A stretch of DNA of 64,000 bases from the NCBI RefSeq assembly GCF_034009455.1, contig NZ_CP125380.1, positions 241,501 through 305,500 of the forward strand, in the 5' to 3' direction. Below the pieces are notes generated by a model, which was not told the DNA's origin, searched no databases, and worked only from the letters and a program-made list of their open reading frames with translations. A program made the position numbers and the translations under genes. This DNA comes from Pseudomonas sp. P5_109. GTDB lineage: Bacteria > Pseudomonadota > Gammaproteobacteria > Pseudomonadales > Pseudomonadaceae. Positions 38,671-47,313 of the stretch are shown in pieces; the first letter of the stretch is position 1, and every line of letters starts with the position of its first letter.

Positions 38671-39311
38671 CGTCCTCCGTCACCATCGATTTCATTTCCG
38701 ATGTGGTGTGCCCCTGGTGCGCGCTGGGAGCGACGGCGCTGGAGCAGGCGATCGAGAATGTTGCCGGGGAAGTCTCGGTCGAGCTGACCTACAAGCCGTT
38801 CGAATTGAACCCGAACATGCCGGCCGAAGGTGAGCAAGCGGTCGAGCACCTGATGCGCAAGTACGGGAGAACCGCCGACGAAGTCGCCGCTGGCAAGGCC
38901 ATGCAAATCGCTCGCGGCGAGGCCATCGGCTTCAAGTTCGATCTGGAGAAGCGCACGCACTTCTACAACACCTTCGATGCGCACCGTTTGTTGCTGTGGG
39001 CGTTGCAGGAAGGCCGGCAAGTCGAGCTGAAGAAGGTGCTGCTTCGGGGCTATTTCAGCGAAGGCCAGAACCCGAGTGATCACCAGGCGCTGGTGCGTCT
39101 GGCGACTGACGCGGGGCTGGATGGGGCAAGTGCACAAGAGGTGCTGGCATCCGGTGCGTTCGCCGATGAGGTTCGGGAACTTGAAACCTACTACCAGCAG
39201 CACGGCATCAACTCGGTCCCGGCCATGGTGCTGAACGGTCGCCACCTGGTGTCCGGTTCGCAATCGGTCGAGTACTACGAACAGATGTTGCGACAAATGG
39301 CGAACGCCTGA
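38667..39311 (+). CDS. DsbA-family oxidoreductase, FrnE-like
   Basis: A 214-residue cytosolic thioredoxin-fold protein. The active site CPWC lies in FISDVVCPWCALGATALEQ, and the C-terminal cis-proline region is NSVPAMVLNGRHLVSG. FrnE-type proteins act as disulfide isomerases or in polyketide and stress pathways. Coupled to the tautomerase upstream and followed by an SDR gene at 45 bp, it probably belongs to a three-gene redox/detoxification operon. Confidence 0.9.
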   Translation: MTSSVTIDFISDVVCPWCALGATALEQAIENVAGEVSVELTYKPFELNPNMPAEGEQAVEHLMRKYGRTADEVAAGKAMQIARGEAIGFKFDLEKRTHFYNTFDAHRLLLWALQEGRQVELKKVLLRGYFSEGQNPSDHQALVRLATDAGLDGASAQEVLASGAFADEVRELETYYQQHGINSVPAMVLNGRHLVSGSQSVEYYEQMLRQMANA

Positions 39312-39355
39312 TTACAGATTTCCTACCCCATTCTTTATTGTCAGAGGTCTTCATC

Positions 39356-40066
39356 ATGAGCATTTCGAAAAAAGTCATCGTAATCACCGGCGCATCCCAA
39401 GGTCTCGGCGACGGAATGGTCAAAGCCTTTCGTGAGCTCGGTTACCGGATCGTCGCCACTTCGCGCTCGATCAAACCATCCACCGATCCGGACATCCACA
39501 CCGTTGCCGGTGACATCGGCGAGCCGGAAACCGCCCAGCGTGTCATCCGTGAAGCGATGTCCCGCTTCGGTCGCATCGACACCCTGGTCAACAATGCAGG
39601 AATCTTCATCGCCAAGCCGTTCACTGCGTACACAGCAGAAGACTACGCCAATGTGTTGTCGGTGAACGTCAATGGCTTCTTCTACATCACCCAACTCGCC
39701 ATCGCCGAGATGGAAAAGCAAGGCAGCGGCCACGTCGTCAACATCACTACCAGTCTGGTAGACCATGCCATCGACGGCGTGCCATCGGTGCTGGCTTCGC
39801 TGACCAAAGGCGGCCTCAACGCAGCAACCAAATCCCTGGCCATCGAATACGCCAAGCGCGGGATCCGGGTGAATGCGGTCAGCCCGGGCATCATCAAGAC
39901 CCCGATGCACGGCGAAGAAACCCACGCAGCACTGGGCAATCTGCACCCGGTCGGGCACATGGGCGAGATCGATGATATTGCGCAAGCGGTCGTGTATCTG
40001 GACGGCGCCAAGTTCGTGACCGGCGAAATCCTGCACGTGGATGGTGGGCAGAGCGCGGGACATTAA
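39356..40066 (+). CDS. Short-chain dehydrogenase/reductase
   Basis: A 236-residue classical SDR with the glycine motif TGASQGLGDGMVKAF, the NNAG motif (LVNNAGIFIAKP), and the C-terminal block VSPGIIKTPM. In the catalytic region the usual YxxxK tyrosine is not where expected: the sequence reads SVLASLTKGGLNAATKSLAI, so the Tyr of Y-x-x-x-K appears replaced by S or L next to the lysine. If so, normal alcohol oxidation chemistry is doubtful. The ATG at 39356 follows AGAGG. Confidence 0.85.
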   Translation: MSISKKVIVITGASQGLGDGMVKAFRELGYRIVATSRSIKPSTDPDIHTVAGDIGEPETAQRVIREAMSRFGRIDTLVNNAGIFIAKPFTAYTAEDYANVLSVNVNGFFYITQLAIAEMEKQGSGHVVNITTSLVDHAIDGVPSVLASLTKGGLNAATKSLAIEYAKRGIRVNAVSPGIIKTPMHGEETHAALGNLHPVGHMGEIDDIAQAVVYLDGAKFVTGEILHVDGGQSAGH

Positions 40067-40093
40067 AAGCGCTTTTCCAGACCACGGAAACAA

Positions 40094-40126
40094 CAAAGCC
40101 CCTGCATTCTGCAGGGGCTTTGTTTT
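40094..40126 (+). terminator. Terminator of the tautomerase-DsbA-SDR operon
   Basis: Stem caaagcccctgca/tgcaggggctttg with a following T-run. It lies immediately before the island boundary. Confidence 0.88.
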
Positions 40127-40129
40127 GTA

Positions 40130-40146
40130 GGCACCAGGAATCGAAC
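40130..40146. other. att site, distal end of the tRNA-Thr island
   Basis: ggcaccaggaatcgaac repeats exactly the 3' part of the tRNA-Thr gene at 48816-48832. A 17-bp tRNA-derived direct repeat at the far end of an integrase-bearing segment is a standard attachment site signature. Confidence 0.85.
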
Positions 40147-40348
40147 GATTTCATAAGTTATTGAATTAGCTAATTAATACTTAAAGGCCTGTGCGATTCT
40201 ACCTCTAAAACTACCTCAAGGTCCTCGTACGCCTGAGGATCTTGCTTGAAGTGACTAACCGCGAAGGGCCGGAGTTGCCCCCACAGCGGTCGGTTATTCG
40301 TCTATGAGAGTTGGGCCGTTGATGTGTCAACTGTCAACCACGTTAGAA

Positions 40349-42721
40349 TTAGAGTAGGTCCATGGTGGTCATGGAATCAGCCATGCGGTAGCCCATCGCT
40401 TTGTAACCCGCCTGGCGCTTATCCCACATCCTCATCAGCGCGACATTACCCTCGTCAACAAAGTCGATCACTCGCACGTCGGCCTTATCGGCATGTGATC
40501 GATGCAACCGCCCCGCATATTGCTGAAGGATTCCCTTCCATGAGATGGGCATTGCCAGCACCAGCGTGTCCAACGGTGGATGATCGAAGCCTTCACCTAC
40601 TAGTTTTCCTGTTGCCAACAGCACTCGTGGAGCATCGGGGGGAAGGGACTCAAGCTCATGCATACGGGAAATCCGCTGCTTCTTAGGCACTCGCCCATGA
40701 AGCGTGAAAAGGTTATGCACGCGCTGCTTCAATTCTAATTCGAGGGCATCCACATGTTCCGTCCGCTCTGTTAGCACTAGGATTTTCCTACCCTCGTTGT
40801 ACGCCAGCTCAATCTCCGAGACGATTTTGGCTGTCCGCTCAGAGTCGTCGACTAGACGCCGAAAAACGTCCTGAATCCCAAAGCCGTCGGGGACCACTAT
40901 TGGTTTGGGCAGCAATCGAGGCACGACAGATAGGTCATGGGGCGCACTCGCTGGTCGAGCAGCAGAATGTCGGATCGGTCCGCACTGCATGAAAATAATA
41001 GGCTGCTGCCCATCTCGGCGTACTGGGGTTGCTGTGAGTCCCAATACGTACCGCGCGGTCGCGCTCCTCAGTAGTGCCTCGAATGACACTGCTGATAGGT
41101 GATGACACTCATCAACGATGATCTGGCCGTAGTTTTTCACCTGATCGCTGATCTCGCCTTTTCGCGATAACGACTGCATTACGGCAATGTCGATGATGCC
41201 TGTAAGCTTCGCTTTTCCGCCCCCAAGAGTTCCAACGACACCATTCCCGACTCCCAAGAACACCTGCAAGCGCTCTTGCCACTGCCTTAACAGTTCCGTC
41301 CGATGCACAAGCACCAACGTGTTAATGCCACGTGCGGCAATCAACGCAGCAGCACTCACCGTTTTACCGAAAGCTGTCGGTGCGCAGAGGATACCGGTGT
41401 CATGACTTAGCATTGCGCTGACAGCAGCCTCTTGGTCAGAACGCAGGGTCCCGAGAAAGCTCACGTCGATGGGGTCGCCCGCGAAGCGTTCGTCTTTAAG
41501 AATAGGGGTAACCCCGTTTTCCTCTAAAAGCTCCAGCGCAGCATCCAAACAGCCACGTGGTAACGCAATATGTTTGGGGAAGTTCTGGGCACAGCCGATA
41601 ATCCTTGGCTTGTTCCACACTGACATGCGCATGGCCTGAGCTTTGTAGAACTCAGGATTTTGAAAGGCAGCGAGCCGGACAAGCTGGTTTGCCAATGGCT
41701 GTGGCAATTCCGACTTTTCAAAGTAAATTAAGTTAGCCAGCGTGATGTTGACAGCAGCAGGCAACGGGCATGTCAATTTACGTGATCTCGATTCACGATC
41801 TTTCCAAGGTTCTGCATCACCTTCGTCATCGACATAGGCGACCCCTAGAGGGTCCCGATTACCCATCGCCTGGATAATAACGGGCTGGATATCTTCTGGA
41901 CTCATGCGCTGAATCGATGCCAGGAAGGCCCATTGATCAGGATGAGGCTCAAGCGAGTCGTCTACAAAAACGCTATTGTTTTGGGCCCTGGCCCGCTTTT
42001 GTAAAGGGAGCGCGATGAGATTTCCAAAGCCGCCTTTGGGCATATAGTCCTGGTTTGGAAACAGTCGATCATAGGAGCTGAGCGCCAACTGGCGGGTGCG
42101 CTCACAGGCATGACTGATGATTGCAGCACCGAGGCGGCGCGCATCGCAGGCAGGAACATTACGCTTAAAGAAAATCCAGCCATGAGCCCCTTGGCCTGAG
42201 CGCGATATTTCCAGCGCCACCGGGACGTTCAGCTCATGGCATGACTGCACAAAAGCTTTGGAATCATCACGCCATTCGGCCTCATCGAAGTCGACTGCCA
42301 AAAAATAACAAGTGTCATCAGAGAGTAGGGGGTAGATACCAACGACCACTTCGCCCGCCAGATGGCGATAGACCACCTCATCGGTCAGCGGAAGCAGCTG
42401 GCGGTTACCGCAGTCGCCACATTTAATTCGTGGCTTCTCACAAACGCCAGGCCTCCATTCGTTTGCGCAAGCGGGTGCGTATCCTGATTTGCCTGCCTTG
42501 CTTTCCCAGCGGATGGGATAAACGTCCGTCCTACCACGAAACAAGCTTCGGAATAGGGCAAGCTTTCCATCAGTATCGAGTTGCTGTGATTGTTCTGCTT
42601 GGACAATCACTATCTTGACTGGCTCAGCAGGCGGGCGCCATTCGATGCCATGAGCATCCAGCAAGGCAACCAATCTTGCATTCTCAGCCCTTAGCTTCGC
42701 CACCAGACTAGTGTCTATCAC
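40349..42721 (-). CDS. AEP primase-like/SF2 helicase (TOTE-type) protein
   Basis: A 790-residue protein with a GTG start (AAGG upstream). Residues 85-104 hold a cysteine cluster (C85, C94, C101, C104) and residues 125-190 an archaeo-eukaryotic primase-like fold with the catalytic D144-x-D146 (FLAVDFDEAEW) and SGQGAHGWIFF with H180. The second half is an SF2 helicase: Walker A APTAFGKT, DECHH, LTATPVRRDG and QYAGRLHR. This architecture is the one Pfam labels the TOTE conflict system primase domain, which suggests a nucleic-acid-sensing defence or conflict role. No nuclease domain is apparent in the chain. It sits alone at the distal end of the island. Confidence 0.8.
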   Translation of the reverse strand: MIDTSLVAKLRAENARLVALLDAHGIEWRPPAEPVKIVIVQAEQSQQLDTDGKLALFRSLFRGRTDVYPIRWESKAGKSGYAPACANEWRPGVCEKPRIKCGDCGNRQLLPLTDEVVYRHLAGEVVVGIYPLLSDDTCYFLAVDFDEAEWRDDSKAFVQSCHELNVPVALEISRSGQGAHGWIFFKRNVPACDARRLGAAIISHACERTRQLALSSYDRLFPNQDYMPKGGFGNLIALPLQKRARAQNNSVFVDDSLEPHPDQWAFLASIQRMSPEDIQPVIIQAMGNRDPLGVAYVDDEGDAEPWKDRESRSRKLTCPLPAAVNITLANLIYFEKSELPQPLANQLVRLAAFQNPEFYKAQAMRMSVWNKPRIIGCAQNFPKHIALPRGCLDAALELLEENGVTPILKDERFAGDPIDVSFLGTLRSDQEAAVSAMLSHDTGILCAPTAFGKTVSAAALIAARGINTLVLVHRTELLRQWQERLQVFLGVGNGVVGTLGGGKAKLTGIIDIAVMQSLSRKGEISDQVKNYGQIIVDECHHLSAVSFEALLRSATARYVLGLTATPVRRDGQQPIIFMQCGPIRHSAARPASAPHDLSVVPRLLPKPIVVPDGFGIQDVFRRLVDDSERTAKIVSEIELAYNEGRKILVLTERTEHVDALELELKQRVHNLFTLHGRVPKKQRISRMHELESLPPDAPRVLLATGKLVGEGFDHPPLDTLVLAMPISWKGILQQYAGRLHRSHADKADVRVIDFVDEGNVALMRMWDKRQAGYKAMGYRMADSMTTMDLL

Positions 42722-42917
42722 CGCCTTCAGCCTCTACGTCTCAGGTGAAGCCTGTAGCCTCGAGCTACAACCCTCAGTCCATCAGTAAAACATAGAGGTT
42801 ATCAAACAACAGAGGTTAGGTTCAGGGGCTCAAGAGGCCCGCCCTAATCCCAATCAAATCGTTGGCTGGCTCAATCTGCCAGTTAGGGATACAGAGCGCG
42901 CGGTTGCTGGCATTTGG

Positions 42918-43193
42918 CTAACGTTGAAAATTCCAGGATTTTCCTAGGCGCAGAGTGATCAGGCTTGTGGTCAGCAGGTAGTAGTAGCGCGTCGATTTCG
43001 AGTTTGAGTTCATGTGGTGGTTCAAAAACCAAACGAGATGCTTTCTTTGCCATGTCCATGGATTATCTCGGTTCCAGCGTTCAGAAATGGCTGCTTGAAT
43101 AGTCTTGGCCTGGCGGATGTGACGTTCGCGTGTGGCATGTGCTCCAGTCAGTGCCCCAGCCAAGAAGATCTCCATATCGAATGGTTTATTCAT
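42918..43193 (-). CDS. Small partner of tyrosine recombinase
   Basis: A 91-residue basic protein (MNKPFDMEIFLAGALTGAHA, then TRERHIRQAKTIQAAISERW). Its ATG overlaps the recombinase stop codon (ATGA). Coupling and conserved pairing suggest a recombination accessory or directionality role, but I do not recognise a domain and the function is inferred only from position. Confidence 0.6.
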   Translation of the reverse strand: MNKPFDMEIFLAGALTGAHATRERHIRQAKTIQAAISERWNRDNPWTWQRKHLVWFLNHHMNSNSKSTRYYYLLTTSLITLRLGKSWNFQR

Positions 43194-44170
43194 ACCCGAC
43201 CACCGATGTACGCCGATACCACGTCGATTCGACCGTGTCCCAGCTCATAGCTGATTTGTAAGCGTGCCTCTCGATCAAGGCGTGGATCGAGGCGCCTGCA
43301 CCTGCCACCGTTGATGGGCGCTAGGTGATGGGTGATCTGCTCATAGCGTTCGCATGCATAAGCCGCGCGCAATTCGTGGAAGCCTTTGAGGTTGTGCTGA
43401 TGGAGGATGCTCCGTGCGGGGCGGACGATTCCCTGTTGGAAATCAAGGTAGCTTTCGTTCGGAGCAAGCAGGTTGCGGCTACCGTCGGGCGAGGCCTGTT
43501 CGGCAAACCTCAGTGCGTCACGAACATGATCATCTACCGTAATCCAACGAGGTCCCGATGCACCTGAGCGGCCACCTTTGGTGCCATCCTGGATGTTAAC
43601 TCTGCCAAGTTGCTCTGTTTCACGTTGCAATCGAGGCAGGTCGGCCAAAATGGCCTCGCGCATACGCATGCCGGTGGCTCGCGCCAACTGCGCGATGGCC
43701 GCGGCGCGCGGCATTTGGTGTTCGCAGAGCACGTCGACGATCCGCTTCACGTGTTCGGGGTCTTGGCCTTGTGGCTGCGAGCGACGAACACTGGTGCGCC
43801 GCATTCCCAGCGCCTTGCTCGGGCTAGGCACTTTCACATACTGATCACCGCGAAGCGCCGCCATTGTTCGGTTCACGCTGGACAATCGGTTTTGCGCGGT
43901 GGCGATGCAAATAGCGCCTTGTTCAACCTGGTGACGCAGATGTCCGGCATAGTTCAGCAACGTCTGCCGATCAATCTGCCGCGCATCGTTAAGCCCTGGC
44001 CCATCTTCCGACCGACACCACCGTACAAACGCCTGCCATCGATCACTGTGCGCTTTGACCGTACCGTAATGCCCGCCGCCAAACAGGTCCCGCAATGCCT
44101 GCGGCCCGGCATAGCTCAGTTGCCGACCATAGCCAAAATTGCGTCCATCTCGCCTGCCCACCAGTGCCAT
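43190..44170 (-). CDS. Tyrosine recombinase, ICE-type
   Basis: A 326-residue tyrosine recombinase of the integrase-domain type found in Pseudomonas islands. A SAM-like N-terminal domain (TVKAHSDRWQAFVRWCRSED) is followed by catalytic residues: Arg in ATGMRMREAI, H-x-x-R in HELRAAYACERY, and H plus the nucleophile Tyr in YELGHGRIDVVSAYIGG. The start at 44170 follows GGGAGGAG; the longer frame to 44347 lacks it. It is not next to the tRNA, so it belongs to an older or nested element rather than driving the present boundaries. Confidence 0.85.
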   Translation of the reverse strand: MALVGRRDGRNFGYGRQLSYAGPQALRDLFGGGHYGTVKAHSDRWQAFVRWCRSEDGPGLNDARQIDRQTLLNYAGHLRHQVEQGAICIATAQNRLSSVNRTMAALRGDQYVKVPSPSKALGMRRTSVRRSQPQGQDPEHVKRIVDVLCEHQMPRAAAIAQLARATGMRMREAILADLPRLQRETEQLGRVNIQDGTKGGRSGASGPRWITVDDHVRDALRFAEQASPDGSRNLLAPNESYLDFQQGIVRPARSILHQHNLKGFHELRAAYACERYEQITHHLAPINGGRCRRLDPRLDREARLQISYELGHGRIDVVSAYIGGRV

Positions 44171-44599
44171 GATCAAACTCCTCCCGAAGCCAAACCTTTG
44201 AAACTTCCCCACGTCATCCCGCCACGAATGTTGAGTGCTATCAGGGATCAAGGCCCCTGCGACCTGTGAGGTTTGTCCACTAACGCGGGATTGGCGGCTC
44301 CTTACGACCGGGAGCTTGGGCATCTCATGATCTGGCCTCCTGAGCACTTCCGAAGAAGTGGGCGGGTGGAGGCTGCACTGGCTGACGAGACCAATGCCGC
44401 GAGATCCTGAGTCGGGTGAAGGCAGCGATGCGATGACCGGGGCGTGCCTGACTGTCAGTCAGGTGCAGTCCATTCCCTGGGTTGCGGCACCATCATCTGC
44501 ATCGCTGTTGCTGGTGATCATTCGGTGTTTGTCACGCCGATTGTCACGAGGGGAAATGCCGCAATGCCTTGTACGAGTTGGGCTGCAGCAGCGATAGGA

Positions 44600-44634
44600 G
44601 CGCCCGTCTCTTTCCGGGAGAAAGAGACGGGCGC
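44600..44634. repeat. Hairpin with 14-bp perfect arms
   Basis: gcgcccgtctcttt (44600-44613) against aaagagacgggcgc (44621-44634). No T-run follows. Confidence 0.75.
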
Positions 44635-44995
44635 AGGTTGGCGCAATGAAATGGCCAAGCGGATAGGTTGCTGCAGGACAGCTACGAAGGGGTGTGAGTT
44701 GCCGCATTGGGCACACTGGTAAAAGTAGGCATCCATCACATCGCTGTGACCGTGCGAGCCGCCGGACGCTAATCGCACTTTGGGGGAACCACCATGGTGT
44801 GGCGTAGCCTTAAAGGTTCTGGCTACCTGGGTTGCTGTCAACGACAGCGCTTGCCCGATCTTTTCTACGCCTGTGGATAATTTGGGTCAAGGCTCGAATT
44901 ATCGGGAGTTCTGCGGCTGTGGATGAAATTATCCACCAGAGGAAATCAGTAGTTTTCCACAGACAGTTTGCGTGGGCTTTAGATTTTTTAAATGA

Positions 44996-45040
44996 GGTCC
45001 ATCCAAACAGGGCGGCTTTGCCGCCCTGTTTGGATGGACC
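44996..45040. repeat. 45-nt perfect palindrome
   Basis: Two 21-nt perfectly complementary arms (starting ggtccatccaaacagg) with a three-base loop, in an otherwise AT-richer gap. Confidence 0.85.
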
Positions 45041-45081
45041 CGCGTGGACAAGCGGATCATCGAGATTTCGAGAACGTACGC

Positions 45082-45212
45082 TTACTTTGCTGCGCCGCGA
45101 TTGGCTTTTGTCGGTGTGACGTTCTGTGCAAAGTCGTGAGGAGTGACATCCTCCTGCTGATTGGTGACTGGAAATCGGCTCCACCAGTTCATGATCAGTC
45201 TCCGCTCGTCGA
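45082..45212 (-). pseudogene. 3' remnant of a P4-type integrase
   Basis: The minus strand reads in frame DERRLIMNWWSRFPVTNQQE, then DVTPHDFAQ and on to a TAA at 45084-45082. This parallels the C-terminus of the intact integrase at 47314-48636 (ERRLIMNWWSRYLEANRQEH) but is clearly diverged. Similarity stops near 45212, so only about 43 codons remain. Confidence 0.75.
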
Positions 45213-45315
45213 GTTGCGTGCGACTATGGAAGACTGAGTACAATCCTCGCACGTATGTCTTTTCTTCGACCTTTTGCAGCTACTTGAAGCAGGCTGATCA
45301 TTTAGGAAGTCTTTG

Positions 45316-47304
45316 ATGTCACTCAATCCCCACACCCTTGAAGACCTGCCCTCGCTGGTTGAATCTGTCGAGCTCGAATGCAAGCTCGCTCAGGGGCAGG
45401 ATGGGAAGGGAGAGTTGCCTAAGGATTTCTGGTTAACCTACTCCGCTTTTGCTAACACTCAGGGTGGGGTAGTACTGCTTGGCGTGCGCGAGAAGGATGG
45501 GCAGTTCAGCGTTGCAGGCCTATCAAATATCGAGAAAGTACGTACTGACCTGTTCAATACCCTCAACAATCCGGCCAAGGTCAGTGTCAATCTGCTGACT
45601 GACCGGGAGGTGGTCGTCAGAGAGCTGGAGGGCAAGCAGGTACTTGAAGTGAAAATCCCGGCGGCTTCGCGTAAGCAGAAGCCGGTATTTCTCAATGGTC
45701 AGCCGCTAGGTAACACTTATCGTCGATTACATGAGGGTGATCGGCGTTGCTCTGAGGAAGATGTTCGCCGCATGTTCGCAGAGCAAGTGGAGGACTGTCG
45801 GGACGAGCGGATTTTGCCGAATTACGACTTCGCGGACATTGATCCGGACAGTCTGCGTATCTACCGCCAGATGCTTAGCGACATAAAGCCAGGCCATCCA
45901 GCGCTGGAGCACCAAGGGATTGAGTTTCTCCGACAGATAGGAGGTTGGCGTAAGGACCGCGCGAACGGAGTCGAAGGGCTGACTCTGGCAGGTTTACTAA
46001 TGTTCGGACGCTGGCTTTCGATCCAAGAGAGTGTGCCGCATTACTTTGTGGACTATCAGGAGCGGCCGCACGCCAAAACAGAACTACGTTGGGTGGATAG
46101 ACTCGTCCCTGATGGAACCTGGTCAGGAAATCTGTTTGATTTCTACCGGCGGGTTTATCGCAAGTTGGTTGAGGACCTAAAGGTACCGTTCGCTCTCAAA
46201 GGTGATCAGCGCCAGGATGACACACCGGTACATGAAGCTCTGCGCGAGGCTTTGGTTAATACCTTGGTCCATGCCGACTATACCGGGCGGGTTTCTGTGT
46301 TAGTCGTGAAGCGTCCTGACTTGTTTGGCTTTCGCAATCCTGGCGGCTTACGTTTACCCCTTGAGCAAGTGTTGCAAGGTGGTACCAGCGATTGCCGGAA
46401 CAGGCTAATGCACCAAATGTTTCTTCTTATCGGTCTTGGCGAGCGTGGTGGTTCTGGGGTTCCAAAAATCTACAGCGGGTGGCGCAGCCAGCATTGGCGA
46501 CCTCCAGCCCTTTATGAAAAGCCCGAGCCCGAGCAAACCCTTCTTGAGCTTCGCATGTTGGACTTGCTTCCTGAAGGGGTGGTGGAGCAGTTACGAGAGC
46601 GATTTGGGGTTCGTTTCGAGAGCTTGGAACATACTGCCAGGTTGATTTTGGCCACGGCCGCGATTGAGCGGGTGGTCAGCCATAATCGTCTCCTTGAGAT
46701 TTGTGATACTCATGCTCATGACTTGAGCCAACTGCTTGCGCGGTTGGTACGCGAGGGATTCCTTGTGCCCGACGGGCGCTCACGGGGCATGATTTATCAC
46801 CTGCCAGGTGAGCAACTGCCTACGCCGGAGCAAGTGTTCGCAGGTCCGCTACAGAGCTCCGAACATTACGCCGGCAGCTCCGAACATAACAGGGCTAGCT
46901 CCGAACATAACGCAGGTAGCTCCGAACATAAGGTCGAGCTGGATATGCAGCGAAACGATGATGGCTGCTTGTTGAGCGATCATATTGACGCGCCGCTGAT
47001 CGATGCTTTGGACAGGCTTGATACAGGGTTTCGAGAAAAGCTCGAAATACTGGCTGAGGAGCCGCGCAATCGAGAGCGCATGCAAAAGGATCGTATGCAA
47101 CAGGTGATTATCACCCTATGCAAGGAGCACTATCTGACGCTCAACGTGTTGGCTAATTTGGTAAAGCGCAGTCCAGATGCCCTCCGTCAGCAGTACCTGA
47201 ATGGAATGGTGAAAAGTAGGCAGATTCAGTTGGCATTTCCGTCCAAGCCGACTCATGAAAGGCAGGCGTACAAAGCGTACATTGGTGGGCAGGACGAGGA
47301 GTAG
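45316..47304 (+). CDS. Schlafen AlbA_2 domain protein
   Basis: A 662-residue protein. The N-terminal Schlafen/AlbA_2 domain (VELECKLAQGQDGKGELPKD, then FWLTYSAFANTQGGVVLLGV) is followed by an ATPase-like GHKL-derived module (REALVNTLVHADYTG, GFRNPGGL, GLGERGGSG) typical of the AlbA_2/HATPase_c_4 family, then winged-helix segments. Residues near 515-540 are a 7-residue repeat (SSEHNAG-like, four copies). Such proteins act as DNA- or RNA-binding regulators and appear in defence islands. The ATG follows TTAGGAAG. No neighbour forms an obvious operon with it. Confidence 0.82.
   Translation: MSLNPHTLEDLPSLVESVELECKLAQGQDGKGELPKDFWLTYSAFANTQGGVVLLGVREKDGQFSVAGLSNIEKVRTDLFNTLNNPAKVSVNLLTDREVVVRELEGKQVLEVKIPAASRKQKPVFLNGQPLGNTYRRLHEGDRRCSEEDVRRMFAEQVEDCRDERILPNYDFADIDPDSLRIYRQMLSDIKPGHPALEHQGIEFLRQIGGWRKDRANGVEGLTLAGLLMFGRWLSIQESVPHYFVDYQERPHAKTELRWVDRLVPDGTWSGNLFDFYRRVYRKLVEDLKVPFALKGDQRQDDTPVHEALREALVNTLVHADYTGRVSVLVVKRPDLFGFRNPGGLRLPLEQVLQGGTSDCRNRLMHQMFLLIGLGERGGSGVPKIYSGWRSQHWRPPALYEKPEPEQTLLELRMLDLLPEGVVEQLRERFGVRFESLEHTARLILATAAIERVVSHNRLLEICDTHAHDLSQLLARLVREGFLVPDGRSRGMIYHLPGEQLPTPEQVFAGPLQSSEHYAGSSEHNRASSEHNAGSSEHKVELDMQRNDDGCLLSDHIDAPLIDALDRLDTGFREKLEILAEEPRNRERMQKDRMQQVIITLCKEHYLTLNVLANLVKRSPDALRQQYLNGMVKSRQIQLAFPSKPTHERQAYKAYIGGQDEE
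46855..46938 (+). repeat. Tandem 21-bp repeat inside AlbA_2 gene
   Basis: Four units beginning agctccgaacat at 46855, 46876, 46897 and 46918, exactly 21 bp apart, encoding SSEH-(Y/N/K) heptapeptides in frame. Length changes would keep the frame. Confidence 0.9.
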
Positions 47305-47313
47305 GCTAACGGC

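Larger units (their letters stand above)
44171..45315. other. Non-coding stretch with hairpins and integrase remnant
   Basis: About 1.1 kb without an intact gene. It contains a 14-bp-arm hairpin at 44600-44634, a 45-nt perfect palindrome at 44996-45040 and the 3' end of another integrase at 45082-45212. A minus-strand frame near 44518-44841 includes a CxxC (YFYQCAQCGNSHP) but no family is recognised. The segment looks like a scar of past insertion and deletion. Confidence 0.6.

Noticed and set aside
44518..44841. A 107-codon minus-strand frame with CxxC in the island gap
   Set aside because: No start support, no recognisable family, and it crosses the 14-bp-arm hairpin; treated as part of a degraded segment.
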